Part shown: in pieces, positions 6,066 to 6,387 of the stretch
Layout: every line of letters begins with the position of its first letter
Position numbering within the stretch: position 1 is the stretch's first letter
DNA from: Ruminiclostridium sp.
GTDB taxonomy: Bacteria > Bacillota_A > Clostridia > Oscillospirales > Ruminococcaceae
Reading direction: 5' to 3'
Length of the DNA stretch: 6,387 nt
NCBI GenBank assembly: GCA_017550775.1
Contig: JAFZOA010000512.1
Coordinates: 1-6,387, forward strand
Program-made: the position numbers and the translations under genes
The notes under the pieces: generated by a model
What the model was told of the DNA's origin: nothing
Databases searched by the model: none
The model's input: only the letters and a program-made list of their open reading frames with translations

Positions 6066-6387
6066 TCACAATTTTTTGCCGAAAATCTCATCTGCGATAT
6101 CATCGACAGCTGCGCGGTCAACTCCCGTTTCGGCAGCCTTTCGCATTGCTGCTCGCAAGGCTTCGGCAGCTTCATTTCTGACAGCCTCCGCAGCTTTACC
6201 GCCGGAAGAAACATAGCTTCCCTTTGCAGGCAGCGAGTAAATCAGCCCGCTTTTTTCAAGTGCCGCATACGCTTTCTGCACGGTATTCGGACTTATGCCG
6301 AGCTCCTTCGCGGTCTCTCTTACCGCGGGAAGCTTTTCATCGGGTTCGAGTATCCCAAGCGATATGAGACGTCCGATCTCGCTGATA
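6066..6387 (-). CDS. GntR-family transcriptional regulator, YtrA-like (5' end beyond the window)
   Basis: The last 106 residues are visible; the reading frame runs off the right edge, so roughly 15-20 N-terminal residues are missing. The winged helix-turn-helix is typical of GntR proteins: KLPAVRETAKELGISPNTVQ, then KAYAALEKSGLIYSLPAKGS and a closing Tyr-Val. The part after the wing is only about 45 residues, helical and Ala-rich, ending in DEIFGKKL. This short dimerisation tail, without a FadR- or HutC-type ligand domain, is characteristic of the YtrA subfamily. Such proteins commonly repress their own operon, whose other genes encode ABC transporters. Here the gene lies 16 bp before an ABC ATPase, as expected. 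A GTG at 6281 could look like a start but falls within the helix-turn-helix and is not one. The promoter and operator must lie to the right of the window. Family secure; effector unknown. Confidence 0.92.
   Translation of the reverse strand, partial: ISEIGRLISLGILEPDEKLPAVRETAKELGISPNTVQKAYAALEKSGLIYSLPAKGSYVSSGGKAAEAVRNEAAEALRAAMRKAAETGVDRAAVDDIADEIFGKKL

Noticed and set aside
6050..6214. N-terminal extension of the ABC ATPase back to 6214
   Set aside because: It would lie over the GntR coding region in another frame; the ABC domain begins at the ATG at 6049, which has its own ribosome binding site.

Overview
The window reads as chromosomal DNA of a low-to-moderate GC Gram-positive anaerobe, most likely a clostridial gut or rumen bacterium of the Ruminococcus/Oscillospiraceae type. 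This is inferred from strong purine-rich Shine-Dalgarno sites, a consensus sigma-A promoter, the ECF sigma/large single-pass anti-sigma arrangement, and a GntR-ABC cassette of the Bacillus YtrA-YtrB kind. I saw no phage, insertion sequence, CRISPR, tRNA or rRNA signal.

Two transcription units converge on one hairpin terminator. The left, plus-strand unit starts from a near-perfect promoter (TTGCAT, 17 bp, TATAAT at 124-152). After a leader of about 100 nt it encodes an ECF-type RNA polymerase sigma factor (259-741). Four bases later comes a 674-residue single-pass membrane protein (746-2770) that is probably the cognate anti-sigma factor. Its outer part carries a PASTA domain and, at the C-terminus, a LytM/M23 peptidase fold that has lost several active-site residues. 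The right, minus-strand unit enters from the right edge: a GntR-family repressor of the short YtrA-like type (5' end cut off, 6066-6387), an ABC ATPase (5150-6049) and a large ABC permease with an unusual C-terminal domain of roughly 380 residues (2827-5175). Gaps and overlaps (16 bp gap, 26 bp overlap) indicate one translationally coupled operon. The hairpin at 2772-2813 lies between the two stop codons and could serve both directions.

Working model (inference): both units sense the cell envelope. The anti-sigma protein would hold the sigma factor at the membrane and release it when its PASTA and dead LytM modules meet peptidoglycan fragments, lipid II or an envelope-damaging agent. The GntR-ABC operon resembles cassettes that respond to cell-wall-active antibiotics. 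The most notable item is the joining of an anti-sigma role, a PASTA domain and a degenerate LytM domain in one polypeptide. The sequence alone does not prove that the two units regulate each other.
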